A DNA stretch of 64,000 bases from Streptomyces sp. ASQP_92 (lineage in GTDB: Bacteria; Actinomycetota; Actinomycetes; Streptomycetales; Streptomycetaceae). The position numbers and the translations under genes were made by a program. Shown piece after piece: positions 9,111 to 18,653 of the stretch (the first letter of the stretch is position 1; each line of letters starts with the position of its first letter). The stretch lies in assembly GCF_025399895.1 (NCBI RefSeq), contig NZ_JAODUA010000002.1, positions 496,001 to 560,000 of the forward strand, given 5' to 3'. The notes below the pieces were generated by a model. It was not told the origin of the DNA. It worked only from the letters and a program-made list of their open reading frames with translations, and did no database searches.

Positions 9111-9386
9111 TCAGCCGACCAGAAGCTTCTGTTCGCGTAGTTGCGTCAGGACATAGGCGACCACGTCCTCGGAGGTGGCGATGGAGCGCCCCGTCTCCTC
9201 GTCGATCGGCGGCAGGTCGAAGTCGTCCTCGATGGCGAAGGCCAGTTCAAGGAGGGCCAGCGAGTGGTAGCCCAGGTCGTTGACGAGATGGGCGGGACGG
9301 TCGGTGGGCATGTCCTCGCCGTCGGGGGCGAGTTGGCGCACCAGGGACAGGATGCTGTCGCGTACGGAGCTCTCGGTGTGGGCCAT
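9111..9386 (-). CDS. Stand-alone acyl carrier protein
   Basis: This 91-residue acidic helical protein has the carrier-protein core DLGYHSLALLELAFAIED; the serine of YHSL would carry 4'-phosphopantetheine. The usual GxDSL aspartate before the serine is replaced by histidine (GYHSL), seen in some specialised carrier proteins. ATG 9386 begins 11 bases after the stop of the acyl-AMP ligase, so the ligase most likely loads this carrier. The phosphopantetheinyl transferase at 12.7 kb could activate it. Confidence 0.85.
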   Translation of the reverse strand: MAHTESSVRDSILSLVRQLAPDGEDMPTDRPAHLVNDLGYHSLALLELAFAIEDDFDLPPIDEETGRSIATSEDVVAYVLTQLREQKLLVG

Positions 9387-9397
9387 GTCCGTCTCTC

Positions 9398-10960
9398 CTA
9401 CGTCCGGGTCGGGTCGGGGGATGCGGCGCCGTACGCGTGCCACAGGGCGCGGCGGCGCGGTTTGCCGCTGGAGGTCCAGGGGATCGAACCGCGGGGCACC
9501 ACCCGCACCACGGTCCGGGCGCCACTGGTGCCGCGGGCCAGGAGGCGGGCCATGTGCGCGTCGGCCCGCGGGTCGCGCGGCCCGTGGTCGTCCTCGATCA
9601 GCGCCACGGCCACCGGGCCCGACGCGTCGTCGCCCAGCACGACGACGGCGCCGCGCGGCAGGACACCGGCCTCCCTGAGCGACTGCTCCAGATCCTCGGC
9701 GAACACCCGGGTGCCCCGTACCTTCACGCTGTCGCCGAGCCGGCCCCGCACATACAGTTCGCCCGCGCTGAGGAAACCGGCGTCCCCGGTGTGCAGTTCG
9801 CCGTCCGTGAAGCGGCTGCCGGCGCCTTCGTGGCCCAGGTGGCCCAGGCCCAGCGAGGGGCCGCGCACGACGATCTCGCCGACCGTCCCGTCCGGCACCG
9901 GGCGGCCCCCCTCGTCCACGATCCGTACGGTGGTGCCCGGCAGCGGGGTGCCGCAGCCGACCACCGAGCCGCGTCGGCGCCGGCCGTCGCCGCGCCGTAC
10001 CCCGGTCACCGCGAGCGTGGCCTCGGCCAGACCGTAGGCGGGCAGCAGGGCCGTGCCGTCGAAGCCGTGCGGGGCGAGCAGGGCGGTGAAGCGGTCGAGG
10101 AGTCCGGGCGCCATGCGTTCGGCGCCGACGACCATCGCCGACACACCGGAGAGGTCCAGGCCGTCGAGCTGATCGGGGTGGACCCGGCGCACGAGGTGAT
10201 CGAGCCCGAAGGCGGGAGTGGCGGTGATCGACGCGCCCCGCTCGGCGAAGCAGCGCAGATGGTCCAGGGGGCGCCGCACGAAGTCCTCGGGCCGCATCAG
10301 CCACAGGTCGTTCCCCGCGACCACGGGCCCGAGCAGACAGCCGACGAGGCCCATGTCGTGATGGACCGGCAGCCAACTCGCCCAAATGGAACGTGAGGTG
10401 ACGCCCAGCCAGTCCCGGATGACGGCGAGGTTGGCACTCAGCCCCTCCCAGCCGATGCGTACGCCCCGGGCCGGGCCGCTCGAACCGGAGGTGAACTGCA
10501 CGAGAGCGGTCGCCGGGTGCGCGACCTCGCCGGGTGCGGGACCGTCCGGCCCCGGCGCCAGGAGTTCGGCGGCGCTCAGTGTCGGCACGCCGGGGCCGTC
10601 GGCGACCGCGTCGCCCACGACCAGGCGCGGGCGTGCGGCCGTGAGGAGGGCCGCCAGCCGTTCCCGGTGTCCCGTGGCGACCGGCCGACCGGTGGGCTCC
10701 GGGGCGAGCGGCGCGGGGACGGCCCCGACGAGCAGGGTGGCGAAGAACGCCGCCACGAACGCGGGCCCGGATGCCAGGGCCAGCGCCACCACGTCGTCGC
10801 GGCGGACCCCGGCCTCCACGAGCCGGCCGGCCGCGCGCCGCGCATCGGCCGCGAGCTCCTCGTAGGAGTGGTGGTACCAACCGCCATCCCGGGTACTGAA
10901 GTGAATGCCCCGCGCCGCCTCGGGCGCCTGGAGCCATGCGAGCAACTGCCCATCGCGCAC
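9398..10960 (-). CDS. Acyl-AMP ligase (fatty-acyl-AMP-ligase-like)
   Basis: The 520-residue adenylate-forming enzyme has the core A3 motif QFTSGSSGPARGVRI, the A5-like AYGLAEATLAV, the A7/A8-like TGDAGFLSAGELYVRGRLGDSVKVRG and a terminal SGKPRRRAL. The missing TGD-to-GR spacing of acyl-CoA ligases and the GLAEATLA motif resemble fatty-acyl-AMP ligases, which pass acyl adenylates to carrier proteins. GTG 10960 has a strong GGGGAGGTGAAC upstream. It is immediately followed by the carrier protein gene, so the pair probably makes a starter acyl-ACP for the NRPS. Confidence 0.85.
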   Translation of the reverse strand: MRDGQLLAWLQAPEAARGIHFSTRDGGWYHHSYEELAADARRAAGRLVEAGVRRDDVVALALASGPAFVAAFFATLLVGAVPAPLAPEPTGRPVATGHRERLAALLTAARPRLVVGDAVADGPGVPTLSAAELLAPGPDGPAPGEVAHPATALVQFTSGSSGPARGVRIGWEGLSANLAVIRDWLGVTSRSIWASWLPVHHDMGLVGCLLGPVVAGNDLWLMRPEDFVRRPLDHLRCFAERGASITATPAFGLDHLVRRVHPDQLDGLDLSGVSAMVVGAERMAPGLLDRFTALLAPHGFDGTALLPAYGLAEATLAVTGVRRGDGRRRRGSVVGCGTPLPGTTVRIVDEGGRPVPDGTVGEIVVRGPSLGLGHLGHEGAGSRFTDGELHTGDAGFLSAGELYVRGRLGDSVKVRGTRVFAEDLEQSLREAGVLPRGAVVVLGDDASGPVAVALIEDDHGPRDPRADAHMARLLARGTSGARTVVRVVPRGSIPWTSSGKPRRRALWHAYGAASPDPTRT

Positions 10961-11161
10961 TGCCTGTTCACCTCCCCATCAGGCCTCGATGCGGGAGCCT
11001 AGGCAAGCCCCGGCGCGGCTCGGCGGATGCTGTTGAGTGTCTTTCACCGAGCCGGGCCCGGTGGGGTCGCGGGCGGACTCTGGGTGTCCCGCGCGCGGGG
11101 CATCCTCCCCGCGCCCACCCAACGGCGTACGCGCTTCGGGGCGTACCGGCAGGAGGGGCCC

Positions 11162-12766
11162 ATGCTGGACGGATTCGTCCCCTGGCCGACCGAGTTCACC
11201 GAGCGGTACCGCCTTCGCGGCTACCGGCAGGGCCGCACCCTGCACGAGCTGCTGCTCGCGGCGGCCGCCGAGCACGGCCCCCGGACGGCGGTGGTGTCCG
11301 GCGCGACCCGGCTGACCTTCACCGAACTCGTGCAACATGCCGGGGAGTTGGCGTCGGGACTGCACCGGCTCGGCATCCGGCCGCGCGAGCGCGTGGTGGT
11401 CCAGCTGCCCAACCGGGCGGACTTCGTCGTGCTGTGCTTCGCCCTCTTCCGGCTCGGGGCGGTGCCGGTGATGGCGCTGCCCGGGCACCGGCGCAACGAG
11501 CTGGTGCACCTGTGCCGGCGCGCCGAGGCCGTCGCCCTGGTCGTACCGGACCGCTTCCAGGGCTACGACTTCCGGGCGCTGGCCCGTGAAGTGCACGGTG
11601 AAGTACCGGAGTTGCGACACATCCTGGTGGCGGGGGAGCCCGAGGAGTTCACCGCCCTCGATTCGGTGCCGTGCCCGCCGGTCGACCTGGCGCCGGTCGA
11701 TCCCGGTGAGGTGGCTCTGCTGCTCCTGTCCGGCGGCACCACCGGGCTGCCCAAGCTGATCCCCCGCACCCACGACGACTACGCGTACAACGCGCTTGCC
11801 TGCGCGCAGGCGCTGGGGGTCGACCGGGACAGCGCCTATCTGGCCGCCACGCCGGTGGCCCACAACGCCGCGCTCGGCTGCCCGGGCGTGCTCGGCACCC
11901 TGTTCCGCGGCGGCAAGGCGGTGCTCGCCGCGAGCCCGAGCCCGGACGAGGCGCTGCCCCTGGTGGTCCGGGAGCGCGTGACGCTCACGACGCTGGTGCC
12001 GCCGCTGGTCATGATGTGGCTGGCGGACCCGGAGGTGCTGAAGGCGGATCTGTCGGGGCTGCTGCTCCAGGTGGGCAGCTCCAAGTTCCAGCCGGAGGTG
12101 GCGCGCAGGGTGCGCGAACAGATGGGCTGCCGACTCACCCAGTGGTACGGCATCGGCGAGGGGCTCCTCACCCATACCCGGCTCGACGACCCGCTGGAGG
12201 TCGTCCTCCACACCGAGGGCCGCCCGCTCTGCCCGGACGACGAGATCCGGATCGTCGACGACGCCGGGCGGCCGGTGCCGCCCGGCGAGGTGGGCGAGCT
12301 GCTGACCCGGGGGCCGTACACCATCCGCGGCTACTTCAGGGCGCCCGAGCACAACGCGCGGGCCTTCACCGAGGACGGCTTCTTCCGCACCGGCGACCTG
12401 GTACGTCTGCGCCCCGACGGCAATCTGGTGGTGATGGGACGGGCCAAGGACATCATCCACCGCGGCGGCGACAAGGTGTCCGCCGAGGAGGTCGAGGAGC
12501 ATCTGCTGTCCCATCCGCAAGTGCGCGACGTCGCGGTGGTGGGGCTCGCCGACGACATGCTCGGCGAGCGGATCTGCGCCTATGTCGTCGCGGACCCGGA
12601 GGCCGGTGCGGGCGAGCCCGGCGCGGCCCGGCTCAAGGCGTATCTGCGGGAGCGGGGCCTTGCCTCCTACAAGGTGCCCGACCAGGTCGAGCGGGTGGAT
12701 TCCTTCCCCAAGACGCCGGTGGGCAAGGTCGACAAGGCCGCGATGCGTGCGCGCGGAAACCGCTGA
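11162..12766 (+). CDS. Aryl-acid AMP ligase (DhbE/EntE-like)
   Basis: The 534-residue protein is a stand-alone adenylation enzyme: [22 protein letters not shown] (A3, read in two halves), [21 protein letters not shown] (A5), TGDLVRL (A7), [23 protein letters not shown] (A8 region) and the terminal [10 protein letters not shown] with catalytic lysine. The AHN motif corresponds to the asparagine of EntE/DhbE that holds an ortho-hydroxyl of salicylate or 2,3-dihydroxybenzoate; here the following Tyr is Ala, so the pocket may take a substituted aryl acid. The start at ATG 11162 has AGGAGGGG upstream. The gene diverges from the acyl-AMP ligase and overlaps the phosphopantetheinyl transferase gene. 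Confidence 0.85.
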   Translation: MLDGFVPWPTEFTERYRLRGYRQGRTLHELLLAAAAEHGPRTAVVSGATRLTFTELVQHAGELASGLHRLGIRPRERVVVQLPNRADFVVLCFALFRLGAVPVMALPGHRRNELVHLCRRAEAVALVVPDRFQGYDFRALAREVHGEVPELRHILVAGEPEEFTALDSVPCPPVDLAPVDPGEVALLLLSGGTTGLPKLIPRTHDDYAYNALACAQALGVDRDSAYLAATPVAHNAALGCPGVLGTLFRGGKAVLAASPSPDEALPLVVRERVTLTTLVPPLVMMWLADPEVLKADLSGLLLQVGSSKFQPEVARRVREQMGCRLTQWYGIGEGLLTHTRLDDPLEVVLHTEGRPLCPDDEIRIVDDAGRPVPPGEVGELLTRGPYTIRGYFRAPEHNARAFTEDGFFRTGDLVRLRPDGNLVVMGRAKDIIHRGGDKVSAEEVEEHLLSHPQVRDVAVVGLADDMLGERICAYVVADPEAGAGEPGAARLKAYLRERGLASYKVPDQVERVDSFPKTPVGKVDKAAMRARGNR

Positions 12767-13517
12767 CGCGCTGGTGCGGGCCGTGCTGCCGCCGTGGGCG
12801 GCGGGCGCGGCCCGCGCCGACGACGCCGCCGGGCCGCTCTTCGCGGGGGAGCGCGCCCTGTGCGCGGGCGTCGGGCCGCGCAGACAAGGGGAGTTCACCA
12901 CCGGACGGTGGTGTGCGCACCGCGCTCTGGCCCGGCTCGGTGTGCCGCCGGTGGAGGTGGGACGGGGCGCGCGCGGCGAACCGCTGTGGCCGCCCGGAGT
13001 CCTCGGCAGCATCACCCACTGCGCGGGGTTCCGCGCCGCCGCCGTGTGCCGCGCCCGCGACGCCCTGGGCCTCGGCATCGACGTGGAGCGTGACGCCCCG
13101 CTTCCGGCGCGGGTGAGGGCCCGTCTGATCCACGAGCAGGAGGCGGTGCGCGTGCGGCTGGAACCCGCCGGTGAGCGCTTGCTGTTCAGCGCCAAAGAAG
13201 CCGTGTACAAAGCGTGTTCGGCGCTCGGCGGTGACAGCTGCGCCCCGTCCCTGGCCCAGATACGCATCGAGGTGGCGCCCGGCGGACACGGGCCGGGGGC
13301 GAGCGGGCGCTTTACGGCGCGGGTGCCGGCCGCCACCGGCGCCGGTGGTCCCGGCCGCCCTGTCTTCGAGGGGCGTTGGCACCACTCCCACGGTCTGGTG
13401 GTGACGTCGTGCGTGATCGTGCGCCCGGACACGGGTGTGCCCACGGCGCGCCTCGCACACGCCGTGGGCACACCCGGGCCCCCTCAGACCAGATCGGCCT
13501 GGGACTCCAGTACATAG
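12747..13517 (+). CDS. 4'-phosphopantetheinyl transferase (Sfp type)
   Basis: The roughly 256-residue protein contains the Sfp-family signatures [24 protein letters not shown] (Mg-binding Asp/Glu) and [10 protein letters not shown], which bind CoA and magnesium and transfer phosphopantetheine to carrier proteins. GTG 12747 overlaps the 3' end of the aryl ligase by 20 bp; GTG 12774 is an alternative. Its last about 30 codons encode a perfect 16-bp inverted repeat and run 34 bp into the convergent regulator gene, so the true C-terminus is odd. It probably activates the carrier protein at 9.1 kb and the NRPS at the left edge. Confidence 0.85.
   Translation: MRAETADALVRAVLPPWAAGAARADDAAGPLFAGERALCAGVGPRRQGEFTTGRWCAHRALARLGVPPVEVGRGARGEPLWPPGVLGSITHCAGFRAAAVCRARDALGLGIDVERDAPLPARVRARLIHEQEAVRVRLEPAGERLLFSAKEAVYKACSALGGDSCAPSLAQIRIEVAPGGHGPGASGRFTARVPAATGAGGPGRPVFEGRWHHSHGLVVTSCVIVRPDTGVPTARLAHAVGTPGPPQTRSAWDSST
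13432..13476. terminator. Strong terminator embedded in the 3' end of the PPTase gene
   Basis: A perfect 16-bp stem (13432-13447 with 13461-13476) with a 13-base loop lies directly downstream of the minus-strand regulator stop (13484) yet inside the plus-strand reading frame of the PPTase. Confidence 0.7.
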
Positions 13518-14026
13518 CCGCGTCCCCATACGGTGCGTATGGAAAGACCGAGCGGTTGAATGCGCTCCCTGGTCCGCATCATGTGCAGGTCCAGGGCGTT
13601 GCGGGTCCTGGACCCATTGACCTGGCCGAGCCGGTAGCGAAGTGCCTCACGGGGGACGACCTCACGGAAATTCGGTACGAGCAGTTCGAGAAGTTCGGTC
13701 TGGGTGGGCGAGACCGTCACGGAACGGGAGGAGAAGTGCAATACCCCGCTCTCGTCCAGACACGGAAGCCGGTTCATCCGGTACCGGCGGCTGAGGGCGT
13801 TCACCCGGGCCTGTAAGTCGTGCGCGGCGATCGGAGCCCTGACCCAGTCCTCGCACACGTCCTCGCACACCGGCGCCTCGGCCCTCGCTTCCACGACCAG
13901 TATCCGAGGCACGCCGATCGTGCGGTATCGATCCCGCAGTTCCTGTTGCGCCGGCCATCTCAGTAACCGGACTTCTTCACGTGACAAGTACGCGCCCCTT
14001 CCACGCCCATGGAGTTCTACGCTCAC
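13484..14026 (-). CDS. Winged-helix DNA-binding regulator (OmpR-type C-terminal domain, degenerate receiver)
   Basis: The 180-residue protein has a C-terminal OmpR/PhoB-like winged helix (about 98-175: LHFSSRSVTVSPTQTELLELL, then RLGQVNGSRTRNALDLHMMRTR and the closing hairpin [12 protein letters not shown]). The N-terminal part contains RILVVEARAEAP but no evident phospho-acceptor pocket, so it is probably an atypical, phosphorylation-independent regulator. GTG 14026 is the start used; support is moderate. It lies between the ligase/PPTase genes and the P450s and is a likely pathway regulator. Confidence 0.7.
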   Translation of the reverse strand: MSVELHGRGRGAYLSREEVRLLRWPAQQELRDRYRTIGVPRILVVEARAEAPVCEDVCEDWVRAPIAAHDLQARVNALSRRYRMNRLPCLDESGVLHFSSRSVTVSPTQTELLELLVPNFREVVPREALRYRLGQVNGSRTRNALDLHMMRTRERIQPLGLSIRTVWGRGYVLESQADLV

Positions 14027-14445
14027 TCATCCCCGCATCCGAACCCGGGAGCGGGAGTCACCCATCGATGAAATCGCGGCGGAGAAATGCCGGAGAACAG
14101 CCGGTCGCCGCCGGTCACATGGAGCACGCTCGCCGGCCTGATGTGACAGCCCCGTGCAAGCCATTCACCTGGAGTGCATGCTCGTGAAATTGTTGACCAT
14201 TGGAGCAAAATCTTTCGGCGCCCGCCGGGCCTGACGACCGGCGGAGGTCCTTCGCCGCAACGATTTAGCCGGGGTGGCCGATAAGGATCGGTGGCTGTCC
14301 ACCCGCGTCACACTTCCTCCACGGCGAGGGTGCAAACCTCCGCCGCGCCCCCCTCGCCTCCTCATATGAGCCGGACGGACAGGCTCAATCTAAGGGCTTG
14401 TGTGGGTCCGCGTCGCTAAATCTGTCACTCATATTTTGGCCACCG
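14027..14445. other. Intergenic region between regulator and P450
   Basis: About 420 bases without a credible gene. The base composition is less GC-biased around 14180-14220 and 14390-14450. It should contain the promoter of the minus-strand regulator and the 3' end of the P450 transcript. No clear hairpin or operator was recognised. Confidence 0.5.
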
Positions 14446-15651
14446 TCACCGTAAAGCGACGGGAACACTCGCGTACGAGCGGAACGTCACGCTGGGTATC
14501 CGGACCACTTCGCCGGCGGGCTCGAAACGGAGGGCCTCGCTCAGCAGCCGGCCGAGCGCGACCTGTGCCTCGATGCGCGCGAGGCCCGCGCCCAGGCAGT
14601 GGTGGGCACCGCCGCCGAAGCTGACGTGCGGGTTGGGCGAGCGGCCGACATCCAGCCGCTCCGGATCCTCGAACCGCTCCTCGTCGTGGTTGGCCGACCC
14701 CAGCAGCAGTACCACCACGCGACCGGGCCGGATGGTGCGCTCCCCGACGCGGATCTCGTCCACGGCCATGCGGGCGGTCGCCTGGATCGGGGCGTCGTAC
14801 CGGAGGAACTCCTCGACGGCGGTGGGCAGGAGACCGGGGTCGGCCCGCAGCCTGGCCAGCTCGCGCGGGTGGCCGAGCAGTGCCGCACAGCTCGTCGCGA
14901 TGAGGTTGGTGGTGGTCTCGAACCCGGCGAAGAACAGGAAGATCGTGTTGTCCACGATCTCCTCGCGGCTCAGCCGCGCCCCGGGCTCCTCGGCGAGCTC
15001 GGCCGTCAGCATCTGGGACAGCAGGTCGTCCCCCAGGTCGCGTCGGCGCTCTTCGAGCAGCGCGCCGATGTACTCCCGCAGCCAGGCGACGGCCGCGTGT
15101 GCCGAGGCCCGGTCCTCCTCGGCCACGTACAGGGCGAACGCCTTGGCGAGCTGGATGGCGTGCGGGCGCACGAGGTCCCGGTCGACCGGCGGAATTCCCA
15201 CCAGTTCGCACACCACCATCACCGGAAGGGGAAAGGCGAGTTCCGTCACGGCATCGAAAAGCCCGCCTTCGAGGCCGGGCGCGAGCAGCGCCTCCACCTG
15301 CCGCTCTATGAAATCGTGCAGACGCTGCACAAGCCGCGGACTGAACGCCTTTGCCATCAGACGCCGCAGCCGCGTGTGGTCGGGGGCGTCACGGTCCAAA
15401 ATGATGCGCTGGAAAAAGCTGTTCGCCGGACCGTCGCCGATGCTGAATTCATGGTATTCCGGCGGGTATTCATGGCTGAGCCGGCGGTCCCGCAGCAGCG
15501 GCACCACGTCGGCGTACCGGCTGACCACCCACTGGCCGGGACCGCCCCTGCTCAACGGTCCCGAGGCGCGCAGTTCCGCATACACCGGGTAGGGATCGGA
15601 CAGCACTTCAGGGGCGCGTGAATTGAACCGCGGGGGAAGTGTCGAAGCCAT
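14446..15651 (-). CDS. Cytochrome P450
   Basis: The 401-residue soluble actinobacterial P450 has the I-helix motif FAGFETTTN (AGxET in place of the commoner AG(A/G)(D/E)T), the ExxR of the K-helix in EEFLRYDAP, the PERF-region DPERLDVGR and the haem-ligand loop FGGGAHHCLGAGLAR with its cysteine. It hydroxylates or couples a small-molecule substrate using ferredoxin-fed electrons; no ferredoxin gene is beside it. It is divergent from a second P450 with the same N-terminal (DPYPVY..LRA.GPL) and I-helix sequences, so the pair arose by duplication. Confidence 0.9.
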   Translation of the reverse strand: MASTLPPRFNSRAPEVLSDPYPVYAELRASGPLSRGGPGQWVVSRYADVVPLLRDRRLSHEYPPEYHEFSIGDGPANSFFQRIILDRDAPDHTRLRRLMAKAFSPRLVQRLHDFIERQVEALLAPGLEGGLFDAVTELAFPLPVMVVCELVGIPPVDRDLVRPHAIQLAKAFALYVAEEDRASAHAAVAWLREYIGALLEERRRDLGDDLLSQMLTAELAEEPGARLSREEIVDNTIFLFFAGFETTTNLIATSCAALLGHPRELARLRADPGLLPTAVEEFLRYDAPIQATARMAVDEIRVGERTIRPGRVVVLLLGSANHDEERFEDPERLDVGRSPNPHVSFGGGAHHCLGAGLARIEAQVALGRLLSEALRFEPAGEVVRIPSVTFRSYASVPVALR

Positions 15652-15829
15652 GCCGCTCTCCCGTCGAAAGGCGTGATTTCGGCCCGGATCCTAGCAGCGG
15701 GAATCGTTCGGGCGGCACCGCGAGGAAGGAAAGATCTTCCTTTCGGAGTTGTTCTTTCCCTTTCCTTTCAGGGCTCATGACGGCTGGGTCCGCTGTTCTA
15801 CGCTGCCAGGTGTGACCGATGTGAGAGAC

Positions 15830-17038
15830 ATGGAACTACCGCGGTTCAGTCTTGACGACGCGGCACTGCTGCGTGATCCCTATCCGGTCTACCGCAACCT
15901 GCGCGCGGCGGGCCCGCTGTGCCGGGGCGGCCCCGCGCAGTGGGTGGTCACCCGGTACGACGAGGTGGCGAGCCTGCTGAAGGACCGCAGGCTCGGCCGC
16001 GCCTTCCCCGTCGAGTTCCAGGAGATGTCGGTGGGGCCCGGGCCCGCCGTGGACTTCCTGCGGCGGATCGTCATCGACCGGGACCCGCCCGACCACACCA
16101 GGCTGCGCCGCCTGCTCACCAAGGCGCTTCCCCCGACGACCGTGCGCACCCTGGACGGCCCGATCGGCGATCTCGTGGACGAGCTGCTGACGGCGGCCGA
16201 GGAGCGCGGTTCCTTCGACGCGGTGACCGACCTCGCCCAGCCGCTGCCCGTCCTGGTGATGAGCACCCTGCTCGGCATCCCGCACGGCGACCGCGCCGAG
16301 GTGATGCGCCGTTCGCTGGACGTCGCCAAGGCCTTCGCCGTGTTCCTGCCGGAAGCCGAGCGGGCGGCCGCGCACGACGGCGTCCGGTGGCTGCGCGAAT
16401 ATCTGCGGGGCCTGCTGCGCAGCCGCATCGCCGCGCCCGGCGACGACCTGCTCAGCGCGATCGCGCTGTCCCGGGACGACGAACACCGTCCGCTCACCGA
16501 GGAGGAGGCCGTCGACAACGCCCTTTTCCTCTACTACGCGGGCTTCGAGACCACCACCAACCTCATCGCGACCGGCTGCCACGCGCTCCTCCACCACCCC
16601 GACGAGCAACGGAGGTTGCGCGCGGACCGCACCCTGATGCCGACCGCGATCGAGGAGTTCCTGCGCTGGGACGCCCCCATCCACACCACCACCCGGCTCA
16701 CCCTGGAACCGGTCGAGGTGGGCGGGCGCACCATCCGGGCCAACCGGGTGGTGGTCCTGCTCCTGGCCTCCGCCAACTTCGACGAGCGCCAGTTCCCCGA
16801 CCCCGAGCGGCTCGACCTCACCCGCCGGCCCAACGCGCACCTCAGCTTCGGCGGGGGCGTGCACCACTGCCTGGGCGCGATGCTCGCGCGCGTGGAGGGC
16901 TCCGCCGTCTTCGGCCGGCTGCTCGACCGGCCCGGCCACCTCGAACCGGCCGGGGAGGCGGACTGGCGGCCGAGCGCGGCGGGCTTCCGCTTCCCCTACT
17001 GCGCCTTCCGCAGCATCCCGGTGGCACGCGCCGAGTGA
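15830..17038 (+). CDS. Cytochrome P450 (paralogue of the divergent neighbour)
   Basis: This P450 of about 402 residues has motifs YAGFETTTN, EEFLRWDAP, DPERLDLTR and FGGGVHHCLGAMLAR, and is clearly similar throughout to the minus-strand P450 14446-15651. ATG 15830 gives an N-terminus aligned with its paralogue and has GAGAG upstream; GTG 15812 is an alternative. The two P450s face away from one another with a 180-base promoter region between them. A strong hairpin follows the gene. Confidence 0.9.
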   Translation: MELPRFSLDDAALLRDPYPVYRNLRAAGPLCRGGPAQWVVTRYDEVASLLKDRRLGRAFPVEFQEMSVGPGPAVDFLRRIVIDRDPPDHTRLRRLLTKALPPTTVRTLDGPIGDLVDELLTAAEERGSFDAVTDLAQPLPVLVMSTLLGIPHGDRAEVMRRSLDVAKAFAVFLPEAERAAAHDGVRWLREYLRGLLRSRIAAPGDDLLSAIALSRDDEHRPLTEEEAVDNALFLYYAGFETTTNLIATGCHALLHHPDEQRRLRADRTLMPTAIEEFLRWDAPIHTTTRLTLEPVEVGGRTIRANRVVVLLLASANFDERQFPDPERLDLTRRPNAHLSFGGGVHHCLGAMLARVEGSAVFGRLLDRPGHLEPAGEADWRPSAAGFRFPYCAFRSIPVARAE

Positions 17039-17050
17039 GGCCACGACGAA

Positions 17051-17078
17051 GGGGGCCACCGGTTTTCCGGTGGCCCCC
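17051..17078. terminator. Bidirectional terminator
   Basis: A perfect 12-bp stem (17051-17062 with 17067-17078) with a TTTT loop lies between the converging P450 and BBE-type oxidase genes. Confidence 0.85.
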
Positions 17079-17104
17079 TCGCCCGTACGCGACCGGTCCC
17101 GGGG

Positions 17105-18481
17105 TCAGCCCGCCGGAAGGATGTTGTGGTTGACCCGGAAGAGGTTGTCCGGGTCGTACGTCGCCTTGAGCGAGGCCAGGCGGGCGTAGTTGGGGCCGTA
17201 CGCGTCGGCGACCCGCTCCGGTCCGTCGTCCCCGAGGTGGTTCACGTACACCGCGCCCGTCGTGTAGGGCAGCACGCGCTCGTACACCCGCTGGGTCCAC
17301 TCCACGTTGACCGCGTCGTCGGCCGGGTCCTCCCACTGGCTCAGGACGCTGACCAGATAGCCGGTGCGGTGCGGGAACGCCGTTGCCTCGGGCGGGAGTT
17401 GGGCCATCACCCCGCCCATCAGGCCGCCGCCGACCAGGGAGAGGGCGGAGGGGTTGGTGGTGAAGCCCTCGGCGAGGATGTCCAGGGCCTCCGCGTGCAG
17501 CTCGTCGAAGTGGAAGGAGCGGGCGTACAGCCGCCGGCCGGCGACGGTGTTGTCGTCGAGCATCCGCTGGACCGCCAGATACGGCATCCGCCCCACGTGG
17601 TTGAGGAGCGGTTTGCGGCCGAGCCCGCTGAGCGGGGCCACCGCCTCCTCGCCCCCGGACTCTGGGTCGGCGTGCACATAGCCGAGGCCCACCGCGGGCT
17701 CGCCGTCCACGGTGAGGAACGCGAAGGACGTGGTCAGCGCGTCCGGGGCCGTCTTGTTGAACTCGCCGAGGCGGCGGGCGACTTCGCCGGTCTCCGCGAC
17801 CGGGAACGCGAGCAGCCCGGCGAGGCAGTCGCCCTGCGGATGCAGCTTGTACTCGAAGGACGTCGCGACGCCGAAGTTGCCACCGCCGCCCCGGATCGCC
17901 CAGAACAGGTCCGCGTCGTCCTCGGCACTGGCCCGGCGCAGCGTCCCGTCGGCGAGCACCACGTCCGCGGCGATCAGGTTGTCCACCAGCAGCCCGCGGT
18001 AGCGGCCGAGCCAGCCGAGGCCGCCGCCGAGCGTCATGCCGCCGATCCCGATGTAGGACTCCTGGGAGCCGGTGACCGCGAGACCGTAGTGCATCGTCTC
18101 CGCGTCGAACTCGCCCTGCACCAGGCCGGGTTGGGCGTGCGCCGTGCGTGCGGACGGGTCGACCCGGAGGCCCTTCAGGGCGGAGGTGTCGATGACCAGG
18201 CCGCCCTCGACGCTGCCGGTGCCGGCGAAGCAGTGGCCGCCGCCCGTCACGGCGAGCAGGATGTCGTGCTCCCGGGCGAACCGCACCGCGGTGGCGACGT
18301 CGGCCGCCCCCGCGCAGCGGGCGAGCGCGCCGGGCCGCTTCTCGAAGTAGGCGTTCCAGATCGATTTCGCCCGGGTGTACTCCTGGTCCGCCTCGGTGAT
18401 GAGGGGGCCGCGCAACCGCTCGCGCAACTCCTCGACGAGTCGCTCCGCAACAGTGTCGCCGGAGCTGGTGGTGAGCCGCAT
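17105..18481 (-). CDS. FAD-linked oxidase, berberine-bridge-enzyme (BBE)-like
   Basis: The 458-residue protein has the VAO/PCMH FAD-binding domain: AVTGGGHCFAG with the histidine that can bind FAD covalently, IGIGGMTLGGGLGWLGR and GGGGNFGVATSFEYKLHP, and the BBE C-terminal block NHNILPAG preceded by a YGPNYARLASLKATYDPDN stretch. Such oxidases catalyse two-electron oxidations of sugars, alkaloids or polyketides. The start at ATG 18481 has GGGAGG upstream. It ends at a terminator shared with the P450 and diverges from the VOC gene. Confidence 0.88.
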   Translation of the reverse strand: MRLTTSSGDTVAERLVEELRERLRGPLITEADQEYTRAKSIWNAYFEKRPGALARCAGAADVATAVRFAREHDILLAVTGGGHCFAGTGSVEGGLVIDTSALKGLRVDPSARTAHAQPGLVQGEFDAETMHYGLAVTGSQESYIGIGGMTLGGGLGWLGRYRGLLVDNLIAADVVLADGTLRRASAEDDADLFWAIRGGGGNFGVATSFEYKLHPQGDCLAGLLAFPVAETGEVARRLGEFNKTAPDALTTSFAFLTVDGEPAVGLGYVHADPESGGEEAVAPLSGLGRKPLLNHVGRMPYLAVQRMLDDNTVAGRRLYARSFHFDELHAEALDILAEGFTTNPSALSLVGGGLMGGVMAQLPPEATAFPHRTGYLVSVLSQWEDPADDAVNVEWTQRVYERVLPYTTGAVYVNHLGDDGPERVADAYGPNYARLASLKATYDPDNLFRVNHNILPAG

Positions 18482-18653
18482 CGCGCCTCCCGTACGGCTG
18501 GACATCAATGGTGGCGCCCATCCAACCCCGGCCCGCCAGGGCGTCCCGCGGACCGGACAGAGTACGGAAAGGTCCGCACGGCCCGGCCGGTGCGAGCGGC
18601 CCGGTGTGGGTAGCGTGGGGTTCCCGCATGTTCCCGCATCCACGGAGTGGCTC

